Assembly (NCBI GenBank): GCA_038237515.1
Contig: JBBRYP010000079.1
Span: 1 to 15,132 of the forward strand
DNA length: 15,132 nucleotides
Direction of reading: 5' to 3'
From: JBBQDZ01 sp038237515
Lineage (GTDB): Bacteria > Actinomycetota > Thermoleophilia > Gaiellales > Gaiellaceae
This document shows positions 1-5,786 of the stretch, one piece after another. The number at the start of each line of letters is the position of its first letter. Positions within the stretch are counted from its first letter, which is position 1. The notes below the pieces were generated by a model that searched no databases, was not told the origin of the DNA, and worked only from the letters and a program-made list of their open reading frames with translations. Position numbers and translations under genes: made by a program.

Positions 1-1
1 C

Positions 2-181
2 GCCTACGGGCACATCGCGATCGGCGTCGACGATCTGGATGGGACGCTCGCGCGTCTGAAGGAGCAGGGGATCGAGCCGGAGCGAGAGCCGTATCGCGTG
101 CGCGAAGGCGGGTCGCGGCTGTGCTTCGTCCGGGACCCGGACGACTACAGGGTCGAGATCATCGAGCGCGGGGATCGGTAA
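2..181 (+). CDS. Glyoxalase/VOC-family protein, C-terminal part
   Basis: This is the last 59 codons of a gene cut by the window edge. The fragment reads as the closing beta-alpha-beta-beta-beta module of a vicinal-oxygen-chelate protein: GHIAIGVDDLDGTLARL near its start, then LCFVRDPDDYRVEIIER before the stop. The His in GHIAIGV and the Glu in VEIIER sit where glyoxalase I-type enzymes bind their metal. The PDGY-like turn of lactoylglutathione lyases appears here as PDDY. The family includes lactoylglutathione lyases, dioxygenases and resistance proteins. The fragment is closest in style to glyoxalase I, but the substrate cannot be read from this part. The reading frame is open from base 2 and ends at TAA 179-181. 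No relation to the downstream toxin-antitoxin pair is evident. Confidence 0.8.
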   Translation, partial: AYGHIAIGVDDLDGTLARLKEQGIEPEREPYRVREGGSRLCFVRDPDDYRVEIIERGDR

Positions 182-246
182 CGGCTCGGTCGGCGCTCTC
201 TGCCGCCTCGCGATCGGATGTCGATTCACGGGGCCGGTGCCGCCCT

Positions 247-279
247 TTGATTCGCGCGAGTGAATCAGATTTATCTGAT
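247..279 (+). promoter_or_regulatory. Candidate promoter and palindromic operator of the toxin-antitoxin pair
   Basis: A perfect inverted repeat, ATCAGAT-TT-ATCTGAT, occupies 264-279 in an AT-rich island just before the antitoxin start at 292. A -35-like TTGATT (247-252) and a -10-like TATCTG (272-277) lie 19 bases apart, so the palindrome would cover the -10 box. This is the usual layout for autoregulation by a Phd/YefM antitoxin. No Shine-Dalgarno sequence precedes the GTG at 292, so the transcript may be nearly leaderless. The palindrome is seen directly; promoter function is inferred. Confidence 0.5.
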
Positions 280-291
280 AGCTTGTGTTTC

Positions 292-549
292 GTGGTTCGC
301 CTGAGCGCAACCGAGGTCGCCCGCCGCTTCTCCGAGGTGCTGAACCGCGTCGCAGCCGGAGAGGAGATCGAGGTGACTCGGGCCGGCGTTCCGGTCGCCG
401 TGCTCGCGCGGCCCAGGGTACGGCTGCTCTCTGCGGAGCAGTTCCGGGAGCTGCTTGCGTCTGCGCCGCCCGTCGACGAGGCGTTCGCCGACGACCTGCG
501 GGCGATACGGAAGTCGATCGGGCCGCCGGAGAGCTCCTGGCAGTCCTGA
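292..549 (+). CDS. Phd/YefM-family antitoxin
   Basis: This 85-residue protein has the typical N-terminal antitoxin fold. It begins MVRLSATEVARRFSEVLNRV, followed by GEEIEVTRAGVPVAVLARPR at about residues 25-44, which matches the Phd/YefM dimerisation and DNA-binding domain. The C-terminal half (LLSAEQFRELLASAPPVDEAF, then a charged helix) would wrap the toxin. GTG 292 is chosen because it places the conserved LSATEVARRFS motif directly at the N-terminus; TTG 283 is possible. Longer upstream readings add a low-complexity Arg/Ser-rich stretch with no family counterpart. The gene overlaps the PIN-domain toxin gene by 13 bases, as is normal for such pairs. The protein should neutralise the toxin and repress its own promoter through the adjoining palindrome. 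These roles are known for the family and inferred here. Confidence 0.85.
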   Translation: MVRLSATEVARRFSEVLNRVAAGEEIEVTRAGVPVAVLARPRVRLLSAEQFRELLASAPPVDEAFADDLRAIRKSIGPPESSWQS

Positions 550-932
550 TCGACACCGACGTCCTGATCGCCTGGGATCGGGAGGAGACCCCATCGGCGC
601 TGGATATGGTCGTGGGCGCGGAGGATCGTGCGATCAGCGTCATCACTGCCAGTGAGCTGCTGCACGGAATCCACCGAGCGTCGGGCGCTCGCCGCAACCG
701 CCGTCGAGCGTTCGTCGAACACGTGCTCTCCCTCTTCGAGCCCATGCCGATCACCGAACCAATCGCGCGCGTGCACGCCGAGCTGTGGGCGGGCCTAGAG
801 CGAGCAGGGAACGTGCCTGGCGCCCACGACCTGTGGATCGCCGCGACCGCGCTCGCCCACGGTTTCGGCGTCGTGACACGAAACCGTCGCGACTTCGCAC
901 GCGTAAGAGGCCTTCGCGTGATCACGCTTTAA
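537..932 (+). CDS. vapC: VapC-type PIN-domain ribonuclease toxin
   Basis: The 131-residue protein has the length and motif order of VapC toxins, Mg2+-dependent RNases that usually cleave tRNA or rRNA. Visible acidic positions are Asp6 and Asp8 (LIDTDVLIAWD), Glu40 (TASELLHG), Asp98 (AHDLWIAATA) and the RNRRDF stretch at about 115-120. These form the PIN active site, which appears intact. The start is unusual. No ATG, GTG or TTG lies at a sensible place, and CTG 537, just after GGAGAG (528-533), gives the expected MAVLIDTDVLI opening. CTG 546 is a second option. The coding region overlaps the antitoxin end, so translation is probably coupled. The stop codon TAA (930-932) falls inside the terminal repeat of the adjoining element at 929-1097, so the last residue may derive from the insertion. 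Confidence 0.85.
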   Translation: MAVLIDTDVLIAWDREETPSALDMVVGAEDRAISVITASELLHGIHRASGARRNRRRAFVEHVLSLFEPMPITEPIARVHAELWAGLERAGNVPGAHDLWIAATALAHGFGVVTRNRRDFARVRGLRVITL

Positions 933-1097
933 GGGCCTGTCCGGAAAGTGGCCACGGCGGATGACAGGCGGCACGCGTTTCGAGGCAAGGACGCAGGGAG
1001 CGTCGATATGCATGCATATCTGCGCGACCGAGGACGCCGGATCGAGGCGCGTGACGCCTGTCAGGCGCCCTGGTTCACTTTTTGGACAGACCCTTAA
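929..1097 (+). mobile_element. MITE-like inverted-repeat element, copy A
   Basis: The ends are terminal inverted repeats: TTAAGGGCCTGTCCGGAAAG at 929-948, extending to 950, matches the reverse complement of 1076-1097 at 19 of 22 positions. A second, inner pair (963-983 against 1042-1062) matches at 18 of 21. The whole 169 bp could therefore fold as one long hairpin. The centre carries a perfect 16-base palindrome, GATATGCATGCATATC (1005-1020). TTAA at both ends may be a target duplication or part of the repeat. There is no convincing coding sequence inside. A diverged, oppositely oriented copy lies at 2421-2570. The stretch 1098-1251 between this element and the next gene shows nothing else that I can support. 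Confidence 0.75.
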
Positions 1098-1251
1098 GCC
1101 CAAGAAGCGACGGCACGCAGATCGACATCGGGTCGATGTGGCGGCGCTCGATCGCGCAATGGCCGCGCCGTCGGCTCTCGCCGCCTTCCGAAATTGAAGA
1201 GCTGGTCGTGCCGGTGAGCCTCTGACGCTCCGGGAAGATCCTGAAGGTCAC

Positions 1252-2061
1252 GTGCGCACCCCTTCGCTGCCGGTCTCCGAGCCGCTCGCCCGTCTGCTGG
1301 AAGGCGCGAGCGACGCGTTCATGCTGGAGTGGCTCAACGGCGCGCGCCGGCAGCCGGGGAATCCGTGCGGCCTGCGGCTGGAGCGCATCGGTGCGGCGGT
1401 TGCGCCGGCGAGCCCGGGCGCGCCCGAGGTCGACTTCCTGAACCGCGTCATCGGGCTCTGGCCGGAGGACGCGGATCGCGTGCCGGAGCTCGTCGCGTTC
1501 TACCGTGGGCTTGGTATTCGCCCGTGGTTCGAGCTCGCGCCGGCGACGGACCTCGAGCGCTTGGCCGCGGCGCTCGCGCGTGCGGGCGCCGTGGAGGTGG
1601 GTGTCCAGGCGGTGCTGTACGGGCGGTGTGAGGCGTCGAGCGATCTGGCGGCGGGCTGCGTCGAGGTGTCCGAGGTCGGTCCCGGCGGTGCACGCGAGGT
1701 GGCCGACCTGCTGCTTGCGGGAAACGAGGTGCACAACGCCGATCGCCGGCTCCACGACGCGTGGAGCGAGAACGAGCGCTGGCGGTTCTACGTCGCGCGG
1801 GTGGACGGCGCGCCGGCGGGTGGGGCGGTCCTCCGGGTGGAGGGCGGGATGGCACTGCTCGCGACGGCGGCGACGACGCCGGCGCTGAGACGCCGCGGCG
1901 TCCAGCGGGGGCTGATCGCGCGGCGGCTGGCCGATGCGGCAGCCGCGGGCTGCGAGCTCGTCTCGGCACTGGCGCAGTTCGCCTCGCAGAGCCAGCGCAA
2001 CCTGGAGGCGGCAGGCCTGCGGGTTGCCTACACCAAGGCCGTCTGGCGGCTGGTCGGGTGA
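1252..2061 (+). CDS. GNAT-family N-acetyltransferase
   Basis: This 269-residue protein has a C-terminal Gcn5-related acetyltransferase domain at about 135-265. The acetyl-CoA pyrophosphate loop is RRRGVQRG at 213-220, preceded by the beta-strand LLATAATTP and followed by the helix LIARRLADAAAAGC. The terminal QSQRNLEAAGLRVAYTKAVW (247-266) is the usual motif B ending, where a side chain often binds the acceptor end of CoA. The N-terminal half (1-130) resembles the degenerate first half of two-domain GNAT proteins, including FYRGLGIRPWFEL at 83-95. The substrate is unknown. The start is GTG 1252, with weak GAAGG-like spacing upstream; no better start is visible. The gene stands alone between two inverted repeat elements together with the small gene at 2142, and may have travelled with them. 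Confidence 0.8.
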   Translation: MRTPSLPVSEPLARLLEGASDAFMLEWLNGARRQPGNPCGLRLERIGAAVAPASPGAPEVDFLNRVIGLWPEDADRVPELVAFYRGLGIRPWFELAPATDLERLAAALARAGAVEVGVQAVLYGRCEASSDLAAGCVEVSEVGPGGAREVADLLLAGNEVHNADRRLHDAWSENERWRFYVARVDGAPAGGAVLRVEGGMALLATAATTPALRRRGVQRGLIARRLADAAAAGCELVSALAQFASQSQRNLEAAGLRVAYTKAVWRLVG

Positions 2062-2141
2062 TGCTGGGAGACGATCGCCTGTTCCAAGTTGGCACGAAGT
2101 CTCCACAGACACGACACATCTCGATCACTATGTTGCCTCAC

Positions 2142-2435
2142 ATGGCAACGAAAGTGACGACGGCTTGGGGAACGGCGACGGTGGTCGACGAGGTGACGGT
2201 TGCGCAGCGTGCGGGCGACAAGCGCTTCGCCTCCGTCGTGCAGCTCCTCGAGGCTGACAAAGGAGAACGCCTCGTGCGTTTTGCGTACACGACGGACGGC
2301 CAGGCCCGCCGGGGGCCGGTCACTCTTCGTGCTCGCGACCTGGCGAGGCTTCGAGAGGCGCTGCGGGGGCATGCGGAGCTGGCGGCCGCGCTCGAGCTCG
2401 GGGCGGGTGAGGCCCCTGGCTCTGCCGGAAAATGA
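2142..2435 (+). CDS. Small conserved-looking hypothetical protein
   Basis: A 97-residue protein starts MATKVTTAWGTATVVDEVTV and has a compact central part containing VRFAYTTDGQARRGPVTLRA (about 46-65), then a helix LARLREALRGHAELAAALEL. The pattern of strands, a basic RRGPVTLR turn and a terminal helix faintly recalls PC4/p15-like nucleic-acid-binding domains. That is a visual resemblance only, and I do not assign a function. ATG 2142 is preferred; ATG 2130 in the same frame adds four residues. No Shine-Dalgarno sequence is visible for either. The final codons and the TGA stop (2433-2435) lie inside repeat copy B, so the original C-terminus may have been replaced when the element inserted. 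Confidence 0.6.
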   Translation: MATKVTTAWGTATVVDEVTVAQRAGDKRFASVVQLLEADKGERLVRFAYTTDGQARRGPVTLRARDLARLREALRGHAELAAALELGAGEAPGSAGK

Positions 2436-2570
2436 ACCAGGGCGCCTGACAGGCGTCACGCGCCTCGAGGCCGTGTCCCCGGTCGCCCCGATCTTGCCTG
2501 CATGTCGCCGCTCCCGTGTCCTTGTCTCGCGACGCCGTGCCGCAGGTCAGTGGCCGCCTTGCGGACGGAA
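2421..2570 (-). mobile_element. MITE-like inverted-repeat element, diverged copy B
   Basis: Bases 2433-2468 are identical over 36 nt to the reverse complement of 1042-1077 in copy A. The similarity continues with substitutions and small gaps through GTGTCCTTGTCTCG and GTGGCCGCCTTGCGGACGG to about 2570. Relative to copy A it is inverted, so the two copies face each other around the acetyltransferase and the small gene. The TTAAGGG tips of copy A are not preserved here, so the ends are approximate. The central 16-base palindrome of copy A is also degraded. This looks like an older, decaying copy. The remaining bases up to 2601 hold nothing that I can identify. Confidence 0.7.
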
Positions 2571-2601
2571 CAATGGGACCTAGGAGGGATTGGCGAGACG
2601 G

Positions 2602-2863
2602 CTAGACCTTCAGCGGCGAGACGCCGCCCCACGTCACGGCGTGGATGTACGGGCCACGAAGGCTGTTCGCGATCTGTTCGATTCGTCGCCATCTGACGAC
2701 AAGTAGTTCTAGGACCTCCCATCGCGTGGCGTTGCCCGAGTCCGTCATGCAAAACGCGCGGACGCCGGCAGTGATGAGAGCCTGTCGCTCGCCCGGGCGG
2801 GTCCGGATCTTCTAGCGCTATCCTGACCGCGACCGGGATGCTTGCGTCGATGTAGAAGGTCAC
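2602..2863 (-). pseudogene. VapC45-like PIN-type toxin, internally deleted
   Basis: Read from GTG 2863, the gene opens VTFYIDASIPVAVRIAL, a typical start of VapC45-like PIN-like toxins with the first active-site Asp. At about 2810-2815 the similarity jumps to another frame that reads KIRTRPGERQALITAGVRAF and ends in RGPYIHAVTWGGVSPLKV before TAG 2604-2602. The second block is the usual C-terminal part of the same family. The protein therefore appears to have lost its middle, roughly 50 residues including most catalytic acids, by an out-of-frame deletion. Such toxins are usually near 138 residues, while only about 86 codons remain here. A read-through product would be missense. The start overlaps the antitoxin stop (GTGA), the normal layout of a VapB45/VapC45 pair. 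A simple 1-base insertion explains the shift less well, because the second frame matches the family already from KIRTRP. Confidence 0.75.
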
Positions 2864-3534
2864 GCAGCCCGGGAGAGTCGATTCTCCCAGGCGAGCGCCG
2901 CATCGACTTCGGCAGGGCTCATACCCCAAGCCTCTGCGGCTTCTTCGATCCCGCCGGCGGCAAACGATTCAGCGATCAACTCTGTGCGAAGGCCGCGAAT
3001 CTGGGGGATTCCGAACGATACTTCAGGGTCGATTGCAACCGGTGACCCACGTCCGAGGGGATGGAGCCGCACCACCGCGTCGGTCTCCGGTGAGAACTCG
3101 ACTTGCTCCAGGAACTCGCGGACCGGAGTCGCCCACAGAAGTTGATCGCCCTCGGCGCGAACGAGGAACAGTTCGTCGTCGAGGCCGCTGTCCTTCTGTA
3201 GCGCGTAGACGAGTTTCTTGTTGTCAATTAGCGGCTTGAAGTGGGCGAGCGGGTACGGGACTGCGAACTCCGTGCGCGCCCGCTCGATGAACGGCCGCAT
3301 TCGCTGTAGAGGGACTCTCTTGTTGCGGTAACCGCGGAGGAATCCCGCCTCGACAAATTCTCCCCATGTGACGGCCTCCAACCCTGTCCGCGCAGGCCTG
3401 ATCACGGGCGGATACTCGACACCGCGCACGGTCCAGCCGTCCACCCAGCGACGCAGTGTCTGGCCAGGGACGTCAAGAAGACGGGCGGCTTCAGAGATGG
3501 AGTAGAGGGGACGATCGAGAACGGTTACCGTCAC
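2860..3534 (-). CDS. VapB45-like antitoxin (HTH plus DUF433)
   Basis: The 224-residue protein combines a MerR-like helix-turn-helix at residues 11-32 (YSISEAARLLDVPGQTLRRW) with a C-terminal DUF433 domain at about 173-217 (FGIPQIRGLRTELIAESFAA, then GMSPAEVDAALAWE). This two-part layout is that of M. tuberculosis Rv2018 (VapB45), whose partner Rv2019 is a PIN-like toxin. GTG 3534 is chosen because GGGAG lies five bases before it; ATG 3558 adds eight residues but has no clear ribosome site. The protein should bind the toxin and repress the operon. Its reading frame is intact, whereas the adjoining toxin is broken, so it is now probably an orphan antitoxin or a plain DNA-binding protein. That last point is inference. 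Confidence 0.8.
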   Translation of the reverse strand: MTVTVLDRPLYSISEAARLLDVPGQTLRRWVDGWTVRGVEYPPVIRPARTGLEAVTWGEFVEAGFLRGYRNKRVPLQRMRPFIERARTEFAVPYPLAHFKPLIDNKKLVYALQKDSGLDDELFLVRAEGDQLLWATPVREFLEQVEFSPETDAVVRLHPLGRGSPVAIDPEVSFGIPQIRGLRTELIAESFAAGGIEEAAEAWGMSPAEVDAALAWENRLSRAA

Positions 3535-3605
3535 TGCCTCTCCCTCTCTGGAGGTCATGCTGTCCGACCCACTTCTAGAATGTACCTGGAAATCCGCCTA
3601 AAAGC

Positions 3606-3656
3606 GATCACGCCACCGCTCCAACGTCTCGGGGGTCCGGGCCTTGGAGCGTGATC
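3606..3656. repeat. Imperfect inverted repeat before the transposase remnant
   Basis: GATCACGC (3606-3613) and TCCAA a few bases on pair with the complementary TTGGAGCGTGATC that ends at 3656, leaving a six-base bulge (CACCGC) in the left arm and a GC-rich loop. It sits about 40 bp before the transposase remnant and upstream of the antitoxin on the other strand. It could be an old insertion-sequence end or a regulatory hairpin. Nothing decides between these. Confidence 0.4.
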
Positions 3657-3694
3657 CTCCTCGCTGAAGAACCGTACCACTGCGTTCGGTTGCT

Positions 3695-3944
3695 ATAGGT
3701 GTCGCCCAGATCCTCGACTCCCCCGAATTCGCCGCGCTTGTGGCGGAACTTGACGCGGTTCGGTGGACGGGTCGGCGCGGCTACCGCGCACGGGTCATGC
3801 TCGGCGCTTGCATCGTGGGGCTACCGCTCCGCCGTCTCGACGCTCAAGAGCGGCAGGTTCTACGGCTACAAGATTCACGCCGCCGCGTGTTTTTGCAGGG
3901 GACTCCCGCCGGAGTGGCAGATCGAGACGGGCCGTCGCACCTAG
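3695..3944 (+). pseudogene. Transposase remnant (IS4/IS1182-like DDE type)
   Basis: Two fragments of one transposase lie in different frames. The first, from about 3701 to 3838, reads VAQILDSPEFAALVAELDAV followed by RWTGRRGYRARVMLGACIVG, a typical N-terminus of IS4/IS1182-type transposases. The second, from about 3843 to 3944, reads SGRFYGYKIHAAACF then GLPPEWQIETGRRT, matching the stretch around the first strands of the DDE catalytic domain. The region between, normally well over a hundred residues, is gone, as is everything after GRRT. It cannot be functional. No terminal inverted repeats were identified. It ends exactly where a gene following purQ would begin, so a past insertion followed by deletion is the likely history. 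Confidence 0.75.
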
Positions 3945-3970
3945 TCGGAGGGAGTGAATCGTTTCGCCAA
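3941..3970 (-). pseudogene. Nine-codon stub after purQ, possible purL start remnant
   Basis: On the minus strand the purQ stop is embedded in a strong ribosome-site-like AGGAGG (3978-3973). It is followed by TTG 3970 opening the short frame MAKRFTPSD and then TAG where the transposase remnant begins. In many purS-purQ operons the large subunit gene purL comes next. The ribosome site is plain, but its spacing to TTG is short, and nine codons are too few to prove identity. Confidence 0.25.
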
Positions 3971-3976
3971 TTCCTC

Positions 3977-4681
3977 CTACTTGACGAGAGCGGGAAGGCG
4001 AGAGCGCACCGCGTCCAGGAGCGATCCGAGGATCGCCGCGCCGTCGGGGGAGCCAAGCAGAGGGTCGACCGCGTGCTCGGGGTGGGGCATGAGCCCGAGC
4101 ACGTTGCCGCGCTCGTTCACGACTCCGGCCACGTCGCCGACGGAGCCGTTCGGGTTGTCTCCTGCGTCGTAGCGCAGGACGATCTGCCCGTTCGCCTCCA
4201 GCGCCTCAAGAAGCTCGCTGTCGGCGAACCACGCGCCGTGTCCGTGCTTGACGGGCAGGGTCAGGCGCTGCCCATGCTCGCACCGCGTCGTGAACGGCGT
4301 GTCCGCCTGGTCGACCCGTATTTCCGCGTCCCGGCAGACGAACGTCAGCGATGCGTTCGGCCGCAGCACGCCGGGCAGGAGCCTCGCCTCGCAGAGGATC
4401 TGGAACCCGTTGCAGATCCCGAGGACGAGCCCGCCGGCCTGTGCGAACGCCTCGACGGCCTCCATCGCGGGGGAGAAGCGCGCGATCGCGCCGCAGCGCA
4501 GGTAGTCGCCGTACGAGAACCCCCCGGGGAGAATCACGGCGCCAACGTCGGGAAGGCGCTCGTCCGCGTGCCAGAAGGCGACCGGCTCCCCGCCGAGGAA
4601 CTCGAGCGCGAGGGCCGTGTCCCGGTCGTCGTTCGAGCCCGGAAAGGTGACGACGGCGACACGCGGCCGGGGACGGGTCAT
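3977..4681 (-). CDS. purQ: Phosphoribosylformylglycinamidine synthase, glutaminase subunit
   Basis: PurQ hydrolyses glutamine and passes ammonia to PurL, which converts FGAR to FGAM in purine synthesis. The 234-residue protein has the class I glutamine amidotransferase layout: FPGSNDDRD at 13-21, the oxyanion-hole region ILPGGFSYGDYLRCGA at 50-65, the nucleophile Cys90 in GICNGFQIL, and the His200/Glu202 pair in MPHPEHAVDP. All catalytic residues are present and the length is normal for a stand-alone PurQ. ATG 4681 is chosen because it overlaps the purS stop as ATGA and places RVAVVTFPGSN at the N-terminus. Longer in-frame readings run into purS. It is the last intact gene of the operon; purL does not follow in this window. 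Confidence 0.97.
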   Translation of the reverse strand: MTRPRPRVAVVTFPGSNDDRDTALALEFLGGEPVAFWHADERLPDVGAVILPGGFSYGDYLRCGAIARFSPAMEAVEAFAQAGGLVLGICNGFQILCEARLLPGVLRPNASLTFVCRDAEIRVDQADTPFTTRCEHGQRLTLPVKHGHGAWFADSELLEALEANGQIVLRYDAGDNPNGSVGDVAGVVNERGNVLGLMPHPEHAVDPLLGSPDGAAILGSLLDAVRSRLPALVK

Positions 4682-4926
4682 GGCTCGTGCAGCTCGATCT
4701 CGTAGCTCTCGATCAGGGGGTTCGCCAGCAGGCGCTCGCACATGCGCGCTATCTCGGCCCGCGCCTGCCCCAGGTTGCCATTGTCCAGGTCGACCTCGAG
4801 GTCCACGATCCGGCCAACCCGTGCACCTTCCACGGCGAACCCGAGCTGGCGAAGCGACGCCTCGACGGCAGCGCCCTGGGGATCGAGGATCCCCTCCTTC
4901 GGCCGGACGAGCACGGTCGCCCTCAC
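4678..4926 (-). CDS. purS: Phosphoribosylformylglycinamidine synthase subunit PurS
   Basis: PurS is the small subunit that holds PurL and PurQ together in the three-part FGAM synthase. This 82-residue protein has the expected features: an initial strand ATVLVRPKEGILDPQGAAVE, the GF..V..RVGRIVDLEVD core at about 30-46, and the closing CERLLANPLIESYEIEL motif. GTG 4926 is chosen since it overlaps the purC stop as GTGA and matches the usual N-terminus; upstream codons belong to purC. It overlaps purQ by four bases. A separate short PurS is the arrangement of Gram-positive bacteria, archaea and many others, and differs from the single large PurL of enterobacteria. Confidence 0.96.
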   Translation of the reverse strand: MRATVLVRPKEGILDPQGAAVEASLRQLGFAVEGARVGRIVDLEVDLDNGNLGQARAEIARMCERLLANPLIESYEIELHEP

Positions 4927-5786
4927 TCGAGGACGATCTCCGGCGCCGCGAGGTAGTGGCCGAAAGAGCAGCCGGTCAGCCGCTCGAAGGCCTCGACGTA
5001 ACGCGCTCTGGTACCCCACACGACCTCGTCGGGAAGCTCAGGGCCCGGCGGTTGTTTGTCCCAGCCGAGGGATTCGCAGTAGTCGCGGACGAACTGCTTG
5101 TCGAACGAGGGCTGCGGCCCTCCTTCGCGATACTCGTCCGCGGGCCAGAATCGCGAGGAGTCCGGGGTGAAGATCTCATCCGCGAGCACCAACCGGTCGT
5201 CCTCGTCGAGGCCGAATTCGAGCTTCGTGTCGGCTATGACGATCCCGCGCGCCGCTGCATGATCCACGGCGGCGGCGTACAGCGCGAGAGCCGTTCGCTC
5301 CACCTCACAGAATCGTTCCTTTCCGACGAGCGCGGCCGCCTGCGCCGAGTCGATGTTCTCGTCGTGGCCACTCGCCGCCTTGGTCGAGGGCGTGAAGATC
5401 GGATGCGGCAGACGCGCCGACTCCGCCAGTCCCTCGGGAAGCACGTGCCCCGATGTCGCGCCGCCGCGTAGGTAATCCTTCCAGCCCGACCCGGACAAGT
5501 AGCCGCGGACGACGCATTCGAGCGGGAGCATGGTGAGGCGCCGGCACTCCGTCGAGCGGCCGTCGGCACGCAACCCGAGCAGATGGTTCGGGCAGATCTC
5601 CTCCGTGCGCGCGAACCAGTAGGCGGAGAGACCTGTGAGCACCCGACCCTTGTCGGGGATCTCGGTCGGCAACACCACGTCGAAGGTCGAGATGCGGTCG
5701 CTCGCGACGAGCAGCAACCGCTCGTCGTCCAGCGCATAGAGCTCGCGAACCTTCCCGCTTCCGAGATGAAGAGCGGGTTCAGACAC
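4923..5786 (-). CDS. purC: SAICAR synthetase
   Basis: PurC joins aspartate to CAIR with ATP, giving SAICAR. The 287-residue protein carries the nucleotide-binding start GSGKVREL (9-16), then SDRISTFDVVLPTEIPDKG (29-47), the LPLECVVRGYLSGSGWKDY stretch in the middle, and the C-terminal IADTKLEFGL and LADEIFTPDSSRFW motifs, all in the normal order. The length fits the longer PurC form, near 290-300 residues. GTG 5786 has a strong ribosome site, AAAGGAGG, located within the end of purB, and overlaps the purB stop by eight bases (GTGTCTGA). The downstream overlap with purS is four bases. No anomalies are visible. Confidence 0.97.
   Translation of the reverse strand: MSEPALHLGSGKVRELYALDDERLLLVASDRISTFDVVLPTEIPDKGRVLTGLSAYWFARTEEICPNHLLGLRADGRSTECRRLTMLPLECVVRGYLSGSGWKDYLRGGATSGHVLPEGLAESARLPHPIFTPSTKAASGHDENIDSAQAAALVGKERFCEVERTALALYAAAVDHAAARGIVIADTKLEFGLDEDDRLVLADEIFTPDSSRFWPADEYREGGPQPSFDKQFVRDYCESLGWDKQPPGPELPDEVVWGTRARYVEAFERLTGCSFGHYLAAPEIVLE

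Noticed and set aside
795..1103. Small minus-strand frame with RLTGVTRLD and a similar one at 2028-2459
   Set aside because: The shared protein-like motifs arise from the repeat element itself and not from a gene.
1075..2112. Minus-strand 345-codon frame opposite the acetyltransferase
   Set aside because: It is low-complexity and Arg/Pro-rich, and it ends inside the repeat element, so it is a shadow.
2790..2815. A single-base insertion as the cause of the toxin frame change
   Set aside because: The second frame already reads family-like KIRTRPGE before the supposed insertion, and the middle of the protein is absent, so a deletion explains more.
3740..4705. Plus-strand open frame across the transposase remnant and purQ
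   Set aside because: Only the first part is transposase sequence; the rest is antisense to purQ.
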